DNA from: Orobanche coerulescens
Taxonomy: Eukaryota; Streptophyta; Magnoliopsida; Lamiales; Orobanchaceae
Assembly: GCA_033398695.1 (NCBI GenBank)
Contig: CM065802.1
Coordinates: 201,395,096 to 201,459,095, forward strand
Direction: 5' to 3'
Length of the DNA stretch: 64,000 nucleotides
A program made the translations under genes and the position numbers. Below the pieces are notes generated by a model. It made no database searches and had not been told where the DNA came from. It was given only the letters and a program-made list of their open reading frames with translations. Below are positions 1 through 9,633 of the stretch, one piece after another (position 1 is the stretch's first letter; every line of letters begins with the position of its first letter).

Positions 1-1583
1 ATGTATTTCAGACTTTTATGATCGGTAAAAATCTGACATGCAGAGCCGAAAAGATAGTGACGCCAAATCTTGAGCGCAAAAATGACTGCCGCTAACTCCA
101 AATCATGAGTAGGGTAGTTCAGCTCATACGACCTCAACTGTCTCGACGCATAGGCAATGGTCTTGCCGTGCTGCATTAACACACACCCAAGACCCTGACC
201 CGAAGCATCGCTATAAACGGAAAAACCCTCGTTGCCACATGGCAACGCCAAAACCGGGGCTGAAGTCAACCGCTTCTTCAGTTCCTCAAAACTCAACTGC
301 CTCTCGTCATTCCAGATGAACTTCTGACTTACGGAGCAAGCTGCGTAAGTGGTCGAGCTAGTTTCGAGAAACCCTCGACGAACCTACGATAGTAGCCAGC
401 TAAACCCAAGAAACTACGGAGCTCCTTCACATTCTTGGGCGGTGCCCAATCTAACACTGCCTCAATCTTCTGCGGATCCACACAAACCCCCTCGGCTGAA
501 ATCACGTGACCTAAAAACATCACTTCCTTCAGCCCGAACTCACATTTCGAGAACTTTGCATAGAGTTGCTCGGTCCTCAAAATGTCTAATATTATCCGCA
601 AATGATGGGCATGCTCTTCCTCATTCCTCGAGTAAATAAGAATATCGTCTATGAAGACGACGACGCACTTATCCAAGTACTCGATAAAAACTTTGTTTAT
701 CAATTGTATGAACACCGCCGGCGCTTTAGTTAACCCGAAAGGCATGACTACGAACTCATAATGTCCGTACCTCGTCCGAAAGGCTGTTTTCGGCACATCG
801 GACTCTCTCACCCGGAGCTGATAGTACCCCGATTTCAAATCAATTTTTGAGAATACCGCAGCCTCCTCGCAATCGATCGAACAAGTCATCAATTCTCGGC
901 AAAGGATACTTGTTCTTGATGGTCACCTTGTTTAGTTCGCGATAGTCGATACACAAACGTAGTGAACCATCCTTCTTCCGCACAAACAGGACCGGTGCGC
1001 CCCAAGGCGAGGCGCTCGGTCGAACATACCCCGACTCAAGAAGCTCACTCAACTGCTTCTTCAACTCGGACATCTCTGAAGGTGCCATGCGATAGGGCGC
1101 TGAAATTGGAGCCGCGCCCGGATCTAACTCTATAGCAAACTCAACCTCACGATCCGGTGGCAATCCCGGTAACTCGTCAGGAAATACATCAGGAAACTCA
1201 TTAACGACTGGAATCGACGAAAGATCGACTCCACCATCCTCCGCCTTCAAGGCATAGCACCAATAACCAGTACACCCCTTTCGCAGGAGACTCATCGCCT
1301 TCAAGGCATTAATGACGAATTTCTGATTTCCCCTCCTTCGCCCCGCGAAGGAGTGCTCGGTGCCATCCTCGGCTAACATGGTGATGGTCCTCGTGCGGTA
1401 GTTCATGATTGCGCCATGCCGCTCGAGCCAATCATCCCCAAGAATCAAATCCTCACCCTCAATATCCACAACAATAAGATTAGAGGGCCAAGCCCTCTCA
1501 CAAATAAGTACGTAATGGGCCTCGAACCTCCTGATCACCAACGATCCTATCACCGCTAGGAAGCTTAACGATGAAGGGTTCAC
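1..1583 (-). pseudogene. Element A pol: end of protease, RT and RNase H (broken)
   Basis: Minus-strand remnant of the Ty3 polyprotein. About 840-1583 holds the protease tail, with a [10 protein letters not shown] stretch, the linker [12 protein letters not shown] and the start of RT with IDYRELN and [12 protein letters not shown]. About 329-892 continues RT with the catalytic [10 protein letters not shown] and FLGHVIS, then [13 protein letters not shown] of the connection region. Bases 1-328 encode RNase H pieces in another frame ([11 protein letters not shown] near the left edge). A frame change near 840-890 and another near 330 separate the blocks, so no full-length product is possible. In the family this enzyme copies element RNA into DNA in cytoplasmic particles. 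Integrase and chromodomain would lie beyond base 1. Confidence 0.85.
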
Positions 1584-2933
1584 AGGGCATCAAACAGTCG
1601 AGACTCAAACGGCGCACACAATCCAAAGATATGAACAAATGCGTAGCAACGGAATCGAAAAGCACACTAACAGGATGAGAAAGAATATAAACGGTACCTG
1701 TCGCCACAGTAGCCGCTGGGTCATCGGCTCTCCGCATCTCATAGACACGCGGGTGGGCTGAGCCGACACTGGAAGCTCCCCCCTTAGAGGGTCGACTCGA
1801 CCTCTCCCGACTAGCACTCGGCGGAGATTGAGGAGCAAACGATCCCTGATTCACACTTGGTTCCCTAGGCGCTGGAATGGAAGCCCGGGCACCAAGGATT
1901 TTCTCCCTCTCAGCACAGAAAGCCGCCTTGTGACCCGGCTGGCCACACTGATTACACGACAGCAAAGGGTTTGGACAAATACGACTGATGTGGCCCTGGC
2001 CACAGTTAAAGCACTTCACCTCTCGAGAAGGGGCACTGGCAGCCCTACGGGGAAACCCAGTAGATCGAGCTGGGCCACCAACAGCGGAAAAGTTAGCAGA
2101 CTGAAATTTCTGCTGACCCCCACCTTTGTGGCCCGAAAAATTCCCGGCGGACTTCTGCTTCTTACTCTCGCGGGCCGCCTCACTCGCCGTCACAGACATA
2201 TCGTAAGCAAGGGCCCTACTCTGATAATCCTTCAAGGTAGAACATACGAGCCCCGACATATAGTCCCGAATCGACGACTTCATCCGTCTGGAGAAATGGA
2301 AAATTTTGTCACTCTCCTCGACAACTTGGGTCTTCACATAACCCAACTCCTTGTTAAAATCAGCAATAGCTTGAGCTACGGGGATATCCCGCGGTTGAGC
2401 ATCATAAAAAGCATGTACCCGAGCCTGTCTGACTGGCCACGGGCAATATTCAGTCTCCATCAACTCTTGAAACTCAGCCCACGAAGCAACATGGTCTTTG
2501 GGCCCAACGGCCTCCCACCAGTCCGTAGCGTCCCCTGTGAGAAAGTATTGAGCAATAGGGACTTTACGGTCCTCGGGACAGTTAGTGGCAACGAAGACCT
2601 TAGATATCTCCTTGATCCACCCTTCCCAGCCAATCGGGTCTGAAGCTCCCGAAAACTGAGGAGGATGCATCTTGATAACATCTTGGAGCCAACGATCCGC
2701 TCCGTCCCGATTAGCGTGGGCCTGATCCGGGTTCTGAACCGCCTGAGCTATTGCCGCCATTTGGTTCACCATTTGTTGCATAACGGCCGCAATACCAAGA
2801 TCGGCACGCCTCGAGAAGAAGCATGGCTATGACGGCCGCCAGATCGCGGCCTCGAAGATCGTGACGTGGCCGCCCCACCGGCTGCCCCAAGTGCCCGGCC
2901 GCGTCCAAGACCTCGACCTATTCGAGCATCCAT
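1498..2933 (-). pseudogene. Element A gag-protease (broken)
   Basis: The Gag capsid domain includes FLTGDATDWWEAV and the conserved W/F-rich core. Two zinc knuckles follow: CFNCGQGHISRIC, one residue shorter than CX2CX4HX4C, and CNQCGQPGHKAAFC, which fits. The likely start is the ATG read leftward from 2933, giving a short Arg/Gly-rich N-terminus (MDARIGRG); this is out of frame with the main capsid frame, so a frameshift lies near 2790-2810. The aspartic protease begins with VLFDSVATHLFIS near 1640-1670: the catalytic D-(S/T)-G triad reads D-S-V, so the active-site glycine is lost. A stop near 1500 ends the frame just before the rest of the protease. In the family the product forms the virus-like particle and the processing enzyme. 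Confidence 0.85.
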
Positions 2934-3154
2934 ACTGGAGTTAAATAAGTAGCAAAAGCCATACGAGGATCAGTACAAGAAAAGAACAATTACAAGTCGA
3001 GAATCAAGGGTACGATACAAGGAATTAATGAACAGAGGAAGGAAAACTTACGGACACTGGTAGTACCGGAATCATGGCAGCGTGACGATGATGTGCAAAA
3101 CAAAACACCACAAGACCCAATAAACCGACAAGCCTAGGTATCCATAAACCTAGA

Positions 3155-3166
3155 GCTCTGATACCA
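3155..3166 (-). other. Primer-binding site of element A (tRNA-iMet)
   Basis: On the minus strand it reads TGGTATCAGAGC, complementary to the 3' end of plant initiator tRNA-Met. It lies 5 nt downstream of the 5' LTR edge at 3172 and primes minus-strand DNA synthesis. Confidence 0.9.
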
Positions 3167-3171
3167 TTTTC

Positions 3172-5276
3172 TGTAACACCCTCAAGATATTCGAGGTATA
3201 TTACAGCGCCGTGAATCCCTATATGGGACCCACCAGGCTGAACAGCATCATACACAACGACTCACAGAAACAATAAAATAACACCACGTCATAAAGACGC
3301 AAAACAGAATAATCCACCCGGTTCAACCGGTCAAACATAACATCCTCAATCAACACAAGCATAATAGGCGACAATACAATCCGGACGAACAGGAACTCTT
3401 AAGTACTCGAGTACAACTATTAGTTCAAAAACCACAAAAGATGAAAAGATAAAAAGACACTAAAACGTCACTCGTGCACAATCATCACGCACAGCCATCA
3501 TCCGTGTACTGGTCCAGCGCCCGCTCGTCTCGATGAGCTTGACCTGAAATTCATAAAACGAATTTCCCCAAAACGGGTCCCCAGAGGGGTTAGCAATTAC
3601 GCTAGTACAAGTAACCAAATGAACAATTTACATCTTACACATATAGTAATGCATGCCATCAAGAAATCATAGTTTCCAAAACACTCATTTCCGGAAATGC
3701 CAATAATCAAAACCACATTTGTAAAATGCACCACAATTAACCGTGGACCCACAGCTTCGTGGATCCCTGCCGAGACCCCGTCGGATCTAACCCACAGTGG
3801 TTAAAAGCAAGCTCGCGGTTCCACAGCTTCGTGGAGCCCTACCGAGACCCCGTCGGATCTAACCCGTAGTGAGCATACACACACACACACACAATTCTCA
3901 TACAAAACTACTATGTCAAGATCGTAAGTTCATAATGATACTTGCCTCGATTAAATAGACGACGACACGAACGGAACGGAAGAATCAAGCACGACCGCGA
4001 GGAACCGACGAGAATGAACCTAACGATTCGAATAGCACAATCACAACCACTTCTAAACGATTATGGAAATGGAATACACCCGAAAACCCGCCTACGATTC
4101 ATGTATATTCATACAAAAATAACAACGAGGGCGGACCACAACCAAACCCTCTCGATTTCGCAAAACCATGAAAATATACCATGAATCCGTAGGAAAACTA
4201 ATTATACCAACAAGATTAATCATATTCATCATGAATCCACCAACAAAACGGAACGAATCGGAAGGAAATCCCAAAACCCCCAAATTATCCAAAAGTAGGG
4301 TTCTAAGAGATTTACCGTGGATTAGGACGAAAGATTCGTGTTGTTGTTGATATAATACTCCAAGAACTCAAGAAGGATGTTGGATGAGATGATTAGAGGA
4401 AGAAATCGCCAAGAGAATCGCTTCGGGATCGCTTTCGCCGCGGAGAGAGGAAGAAATGAGGAATTATGATTATCTCGGTCAACTCCCTGGTTTATATAGC
4501 CAGGGAGTGTTAGCGCACGCTAAAACCTCAATGTTAGCGTGCACTAACGGGATAAGATTCCAAACCCTACCGTTAGCGTCCCACCCAAGAGCTGCATGGT
4601 GGCGTTAGCGTGCGCTACTCGATACGTAGCGTGCGCTAATAACTTCTCAGAGCGTGCGCTATCGACCAATAGCGTGCGCTACTGGACATCACCAAGTCCG
4701 GTGACAAACCGTCCCGTAACCCACTGATCCGTTAGCGTACGCTACCATACAAGCGTAGCGCGGCGCTAACTAGCACTCGATCGAGTTCGGTAGTAAACCT
4801 GCCCAAGATCGATACCACGCTAGCGCGCCATCGAACAACTTAACGTGCGCTAGTCTCCCGACATTAGCGTGCGCTAGACAAGATAGCGTGCGCTAATCCG
4901 ATAGTCCGCAGGCACGGGAGTTGAATTGCCACCCCTGTGGTTCACTTCGCTAGCGCCATTTAAGTAAACGTAGCGTGCGCTACAAAGAGACTTCTAGCGC
5001 GCGCTATGCAAAAAATTAGCGTGCGCTAGGTACAGAACATAAACGGTCCACCACACCAGAATACGAACGAAACATCAAACGGAACACCTCAAAACGCATC
5101 ATAGCATAGAATAGATCCACGGCAACCCCGAAACGGCGGTTCCGCACATCAATTACGAGAATCAGATCAAAAGATGACGGAAAAGTTACACTGAAGGATA
5201 CACGAGGGTCACTACAATCGAGAATTACACCGGAAATACAATTACAAGGGAAAGAAAAAAAAATGCGGATATTACA
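3172..5276 (-). repeat. 5' LTR of element A
   Basis: 2105-bp LTR in minus orientation; it begins TGTAATATCCGC at 5276 and ends GGTGTTACA at 3172. Reading from its start it holds the dyad array (about 5030-4509), a TATA box at 4491-4500 (GCTATATAAA), a donor-like CACG|GTAAAT at 4315, a CGAG|GCAAGT at 3945, two roughly 77-bp hairpin-containing repeats (3738-3878) with a short (CA)n tract (3881-3893), a CTAAC at 3593-3589 and ATTTCAG|GT at 3544. These are the same landmarks, in the same order, as in the other gypsy LTRs of the window. Confidence 0.9.
4491..5032 (-). promoter_or_regulatory. TATA box and upstream TAGCG dyad array, element A LTR
   Basis: On the minus strand a TATA box (GCTATATAAA, 4491-4500) follows an array of about 16 copies of a 12-14 bp dyad. 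Examples are TTAGCGCACGCTAA (about 4510), TTAGCGTGCGCTA, TAGCGTGCGCTAAT and TTAGCGTACGCTA (about 4732), spaced irregularly by 10-60 bp of unrelated DNA. The dyad is nearly self-complementary and CpG-rich. The position matches the U3 promoter region; function as protein-binding sites is inference. Confidence 0.7.
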
Positions 5277-7206
5277 GCGCTGCCAGAGGGAACTGATGGA
5301 TTCATGGTGTACAGCGATGCTTCAAATCAGGGTTTGGGTTGTGTGTTGATGCAGAAGGATAAAGTGATTGCTTATGCTTCCCGGCAATTGAAACCGTATG
5401 AGATTAATTACCCGACTCATGATCTGGAGCTAGCAGCTGTGGTCTTTGCCTTGAAAATTTGGCGACATTATTTGTACGGCACTCATTGTCAGATCTTTAC
5501 AGATCATAAGAGCCCCAAGTACATTTTCAGTCAGAAAGAATTAAACATGAGGCAGAGAAGGTGGCTGGAATTGATCAAGGATTACGACTTGGAGATTCTC
5601 TATCATCTGGGGAAAGCAAACGTAGTAGCCGATGCTTTGAGCCGTAAACCTGTTTCTCTTCGAGTGTTGGAAGCACTTACGTTCCAAACCAGTATTCAAC
5701 GAGAACTGATCCGCGAAGGGATTGAAGTATGGGCACCAGGAATCCAAGGGCAACTTTATGTGATGGAACTGACTTCATTACTAGTCGAGGAGATCAAGTC
5801 TAAACAATTGAACGATTCTCTGATCCTTCGATTATGTGACGAAGTAAAGAAAGGAAAAGCCCCAGGATTCGTGATACAAGACGATGGGGTTCTGAGATTT
5901 TAGAGTCGACTTTGCGTTCCCGAGGATGATGATTTGAGATGGACAATTTTAAAGGAAGCTCATAGCGCGCCCTATTCTATTCACCCAGGCAGCAGTAAGA
6001 TGTATAAGGATTTAAAGCAAAACTTCTGGTGGGGGAATATGAAGAAGGACGTAGCGGAGTACGTTTCGAAGTGTTTGACTTGTCGCCAGTTAAGATTGAA
6101 CATCGCCGACCACGGATGTTAAAGCCGCTTCCGATCCCTGAATGGAAGTGGGAGGACATCTCGATGGATTTCATCACCAGTATGCCAAGGACTAGAACGG
6201 GAATGAACATGATTTGGGTTGTAGTTGATCGACTAACCAAGTCGGCTCATTTCCTAGGGATTAAAGATACATGGGGACCCGAGAGATTGGCGCGAGTATT
6301 TATTGCGGAGATAGTCAGATTGCATGGGACGCCAAAGACCATTATTTCGGATCGAGATGGCCGCTTTCGTGTCACACTTCCGAAAGCGATTCACGTGGCT
6401 TTGGGGACTGAGCTCAACTTTAGTACAGCTTATCATCCCCAAACGGATGGTCAGTCTGAAAGAACTATACAGACAGTAGAGTACATGCTTAGAGCTTGTG
6501 CATTAGATTGGTCGACTGATTGGGAAGTTCACTTGCCCTTGATCGAGTTCACCTATAATAACAGTTGGCATGCTTCTATTAAGATGGCACCATTTGAAGC
6601 TTTGTACGGGAGAAGATGCCGATCACCCCTGTGTTGGGATGATTCTTCGGATTTGATCGGGACGGAACCGGAATTGATTATTCAGACTCATGAGAAGATA
6701 GCTTTGATTCGAGAGAGACTGTTGACTGCCCAGAGTCGACAGAAGTCTTATGCAGATGTACGTCGTTGCCCTCTAGAGTTCGACGCTGGGGACCATGTAC
6801 TATTGAAGGTGTCTCCTACGCGAGGGATTTTCCGTTTTGGGAGGAGAGGCAAACTTAGTCCGAGATATATCGGACCATTTGAGATCCTCGAGAGAGTTGG
6901 AGATTTAGCATACAGGTTGGCCTTACCGCCATCGCTAAGTCACGTTCACAATGTGTTTCACGTATCCCAATTACGGAAGTATGTACCGGACCCCAGTCAC
7001 GTCATTGATTTCGACGAGATCGAAATAGCTAATGATGGCACCTTCGAAGAGAGACCAATCAAGATACTTGAGAGCCGGATCAAACAATTGAGGAATAAAC
7101 CAATACACTTGGTTAAAGTACAATGGTCACGACACGGAGTCGAAGAGGCCACTTGGGAAACGGAGGACAGTATGAAGGCTAGATATCCAGAGTTGTTTTC
7201 ATCTTA
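5277..7206 (+). pseudogene. Element B pol: RNase H, integrase, chromodomain (broken)
   Basis: RNase H starts at once after the element A LTR ([16 protein letters not shown], then [16 protein letters not shown]). A TAG near 5901 interrupts the linker. The integrase zinc region follows ([17 protein letters not shown]), then a one-base deletion near 6090 shifts the frame. The integrase core from about 6150 has MDFITSM, IISDRDGRF and QTDGQSERT, which carry the D, D and E residues. A short compensating frame slip near 6365-6385 changes the residues after DGRF. GPFEILERVGDLAYRLALP marks the C-terminal SH3-like fold. The chromodomain closes it (VKVQWSRHGVEEATWETEDSM ends in YPELF). In chromoviruses the integrase joins DNA to the target and the chromodomain steers site choice. 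Two breaks make this copy inactive. Confidence 0.9.
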
Positions 7207-7377
7207 AGTTTCGGGACAAAACTTCTTTTTAGGGAGGAAGGATGTAATACCCGAGATTTCTGACTTGTGATATTGTAATCGTTGTACTTGATCTGAGTAT
7301 TATTCTCCGTATTTTATAATCCGATGTTGTCGAGCGTATGATTTCATGTATGTGATTTACAAATTGTAATTCTGCGC

Positions 7378-7696
7378 ATGTAGCGCACGCTATCGGCTAT
7401 ATGTAGCGTGCGCTAACGTGGATTCATAACGCTCGCTACAGAGGGTCATTAGCGCATGCTATGCATGGTCAATTTGATTGAGACGTGCGGTAGGTGAGAT
7501 CTGGCCGGGGGACCCCTGTCGGATCGTGTCGGGATGTACCTGGACGGCTTTCGGGAAAAGCCGAGTCAATGCCTTAGCGCACGCTACAGGTATGTGCATA
7601 GCGCGCGCAAAGTGATGAGTACAGTTAAGTCAGTGAGCCGTTAGCGCACGCTACGAGCAGGGTCTAGCGCGCGCTAATAACCATTTCTTATAAATA
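7378..7696 (+). promoter_or_regulatory. Upstream dyad array and TATA box, element B LTR
   Basis: About nine dyads such as TAGCGCACGCTA, TAGCGTGCGCTAAC, TTAGCGCACGCTAC and TAGCGCGCGCTAAT between 7378 and 7680, then TATAAATA at 7689-7696. Some copies are worn (AACGCTCGCTA). The layout is the same as in the LTRs of A, C and H. Confidence 0.65.
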
Positions 7697-8370
7697 GGAC
7701 AGCATCCTATTCGTGATTTCAGTTCTTTCTTCTCCCATTACCCGAATTCTTACACTTAGAACATAATTTCCTTCATCCTAAACACTCCATATCAACATCA
7801 TAGTTCGTGATTGGAGATCGTATGTCATTGGAGATTGGTGTTCAAGCCTTCGGAGTTGGATTGCTTCAATTTCCTCCGTGTTCTTCACTACCTTGAGGTA
7901 GGTGATTCTTCACCAATACTAGTAGTGTTCTAAAGGATGTTGATCATGTTCATCTAGTCAGTTAAGATTCGTTATTAGTCGTACCTCATGTGTTAGAAGG
8001 ATATTTTCGACGTTTCGACACTTATTCATCGTATGATCCATTGAACCTTTTAGTATGTGGATTCCTAAGCATGTTATGTATCTTCAAAACCAATCGACCA
8101 GTATATGAAGATTACCTAGTTCGTATGTTTTACGTAAGGAATCATATGTTTTGGGACTTGGAATAATCGGAACTCGGAATATTTCTTAAAGATTGAAGAT
8201 GAATTATGATGTTGAGATGATTATCCGTATATTTGTACCTCATGATCATGGAATTTCCACAAACCTTATTAGCATGATATGCCCGAGGATAATTTGTATT
8301 ATCACCATAGAGTTCATGAAATTCACCACCTTTCAACCCAGTTTTTCCGTTAGCAGTATTCTGCCATGCA

Positions 8371-8568
8371 AGATTAGCGCACGCTAACATATTTGAGTTA
8401 ACGTGCGCTATCGGGGTTCAGTTAACGCACAATACGTACGTAGCGTGCGTTATGTATCAGCCGATTCAAACTGTCAGTTCGTGGCTAGCGCACGCTGGTT
8501 ACACGATAGCGTACGCTAACAGGCAGGCTTAGCGCACGTTACGTAGGATACGTAGCGTACGCTAAGCA
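8371..8568 (+). repeat. Second dyad cluster in element B LTR, downstream of TATA
   Basis: Eight further copies of the same dyad (TTAGCGCACGCTAAC, TTAACGTGCGCTA, GATAGCGTACGCTAAC, TAGCGTACGCTAAG and weaker forms). They lie about 680 bp downstream of the TATA box and about 180 bp before the GC-donor-like motif. The other LTRs here have the cluster only upstream of TATA. Confidence 0.6.
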
Positions 8569-8936
8569 GTCCATGCAGATTGTTTATTTTGAACTTTTGG
8601 GCCGTAGAACGAATTGTTAGGCCATCATTCGACTTGAGATGATTTGTATATCATTCCTTTTGTTAAGGTTAGAGCTTGTTATGTTGATCGAAGGAGGCGG
8701 CCTTCGAGTGTGTTGAGATCATCGAGGTGTTTCGTCCTTGCCATTTTCGAGGCAAGTATCATATGTCGAGTTCGATTTATATTGAAAACTTTGATCATGC
8801 TTGTGGTTTTGTTCATATTGTTGAATATGAAATGTATTTCTGAAAATTCTCGTGATATTCATTGATATTTGTTCGTATTGATGAACATATTGAAATGCAT
8901 ATGTGTATGCATAGTTGATTGATTTATGGTATAAAT

Positions 8937-9130
8937 GATCCGAGGGGATCATGAGGATCTATGCTGAGGGCGCTGGATCGAATGTCCACCATGCGTTGGT
9001 CCGACGGGATCATCATGGGGATCTATGCTGAGGGCACTGGATCGTTGGACGGGTTTTCCACCATGCGTTGGTCCGACGGGATCATCATGAGGATCTATAC
9101 CAAGGGCGCTGGATCGCTGGATTACCCTGT
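8937..9130 (+). repeat. Tandem repeat of about 80 bp in element B LTR
   Basis: About 2.5 copies of a unit containing GGGATCAT, GAGGATCTATGCTGAGGGC and ACCATGCGTTGGTCCGACG. The first copy opens with GATCC-GAGG-GGATC, which can form a short stem. It sits between the donor-like and branch-point-like motifs, the place where every other gypsy LTR of the window also has tandem or hairpin repeats. Confidence 0.7.
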
Positions 9131-9633
9131 AGTGTGTTGATGGAATCGTGAGGATTCACATCGTTGGATTCCGGTGGCGGAAGTCCGTTTTGCATGTTGT
9201 ATGATGCATTGATGATTTATTGTATGATGATACTTGTACTAGCATTGTTTTGCTAACCCCTTCGGGGGTGGACATTGTTTTGATGTTCAGGTAGCCGAGG
9301 AGCGGGGAGGCAACCACAGTACCGACAGGACGATGAAATGGCTCAGTGATGTGGTTGATGTTATTGTTATTGTGAATTGTCTTCTTGGTTCGTTTAGTAC
9401 TCGAGTACGTCGGTTTTTAATAAGGTCATTCGATATGGTTGTATAAGTTAACTCATTTGATCGGTTGAATCAAATATTTATTTGAACTTCAGTTGTTCGA
9501 TTGAATTATTTTTACACTTCTTTTAAAATTAGCCTTGTAAATCCTTATCTAAAGGGTTTACGGCGCTGTAATTATTCCGAATATCTCGGGGTGTTACACT
9601 GTCAACATGCCAAAAATTGAATAAGTTGAACAT

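Larger units (their letters stand above)
1..5276 (-). mobile_element. Element A: Ty3/gypsy chromovirus, minus strand, left end outside window
   Basis: Read on the minus strand this is a 5' LTR (3172-5276), a primer-binding site, a gag-protease region (to about 1500) and RT plus RNase H running off the window at base 1. The LTR edges are TG...CA on the coding strand. The base after the LTR (5277 on) continues the RNase H of a plus-strand element, so A was inserted into element B. The right flank is GCGCT; the matching left target duplicate lies outside the window. Protein similarity by eye to element E at 58327-61945 shows they are one family. The coding region has several frameshifts and stops, so the copy is not autonomous. 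Confidence 0.9.
5277..9598 (+). mobile_element. Element B: Ty3/gypsy chromovirus, plus strand, 3' part
   Basis: The 3' half of a plus-strand chromovirus: RNase H, integrase and chromodomain (5277-7206), a short 3' untranslated stretch, a polypurine tract AGGGAGGAAGGA (7231-7242) and a 3' LTR (7243-9598). The 5' part is cut off by insertion of element A and would continue to the left of the window. The base after the LTR (9599) lies beside the end of the FAR1-related locus; the following CTGTC is the candidate target duplicate. Confidence 0.9.
7243..9598 (+). repeat. 3' LTR of element B
   Basis: 2356-bp LTR, TGTAATACCCGAG...GGGTGTTACA. It carries two dyad arrays (7378-7680 and 8371-8568), TATAAATA at 7689-7696, a donor-like GAG|GTAGGT at 7898, CGAG|GCAAGT with GC at 8752, a tandem repeat (8937-9130), CTAAC at 9253-9257 and TTCAG|GTAG at 9290. 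The 5' LTR is not in the window, so divergence cannot be measured. Confidence 0.9.

Noticed and set aside
3155..3166. tRNA-Met gene
   Set aside because: Only 12 nt match at each such site; they are primer-binding sites next to LTRs, with no cloverleaf around them.
3172..5276. Solo LTR rather than the 5' LTR of element A
   Set aside because: It is followed at the proper distance by a primer site and gag on the minus strand, and its outer flank GCGCT is not repeated at 3167-3171.
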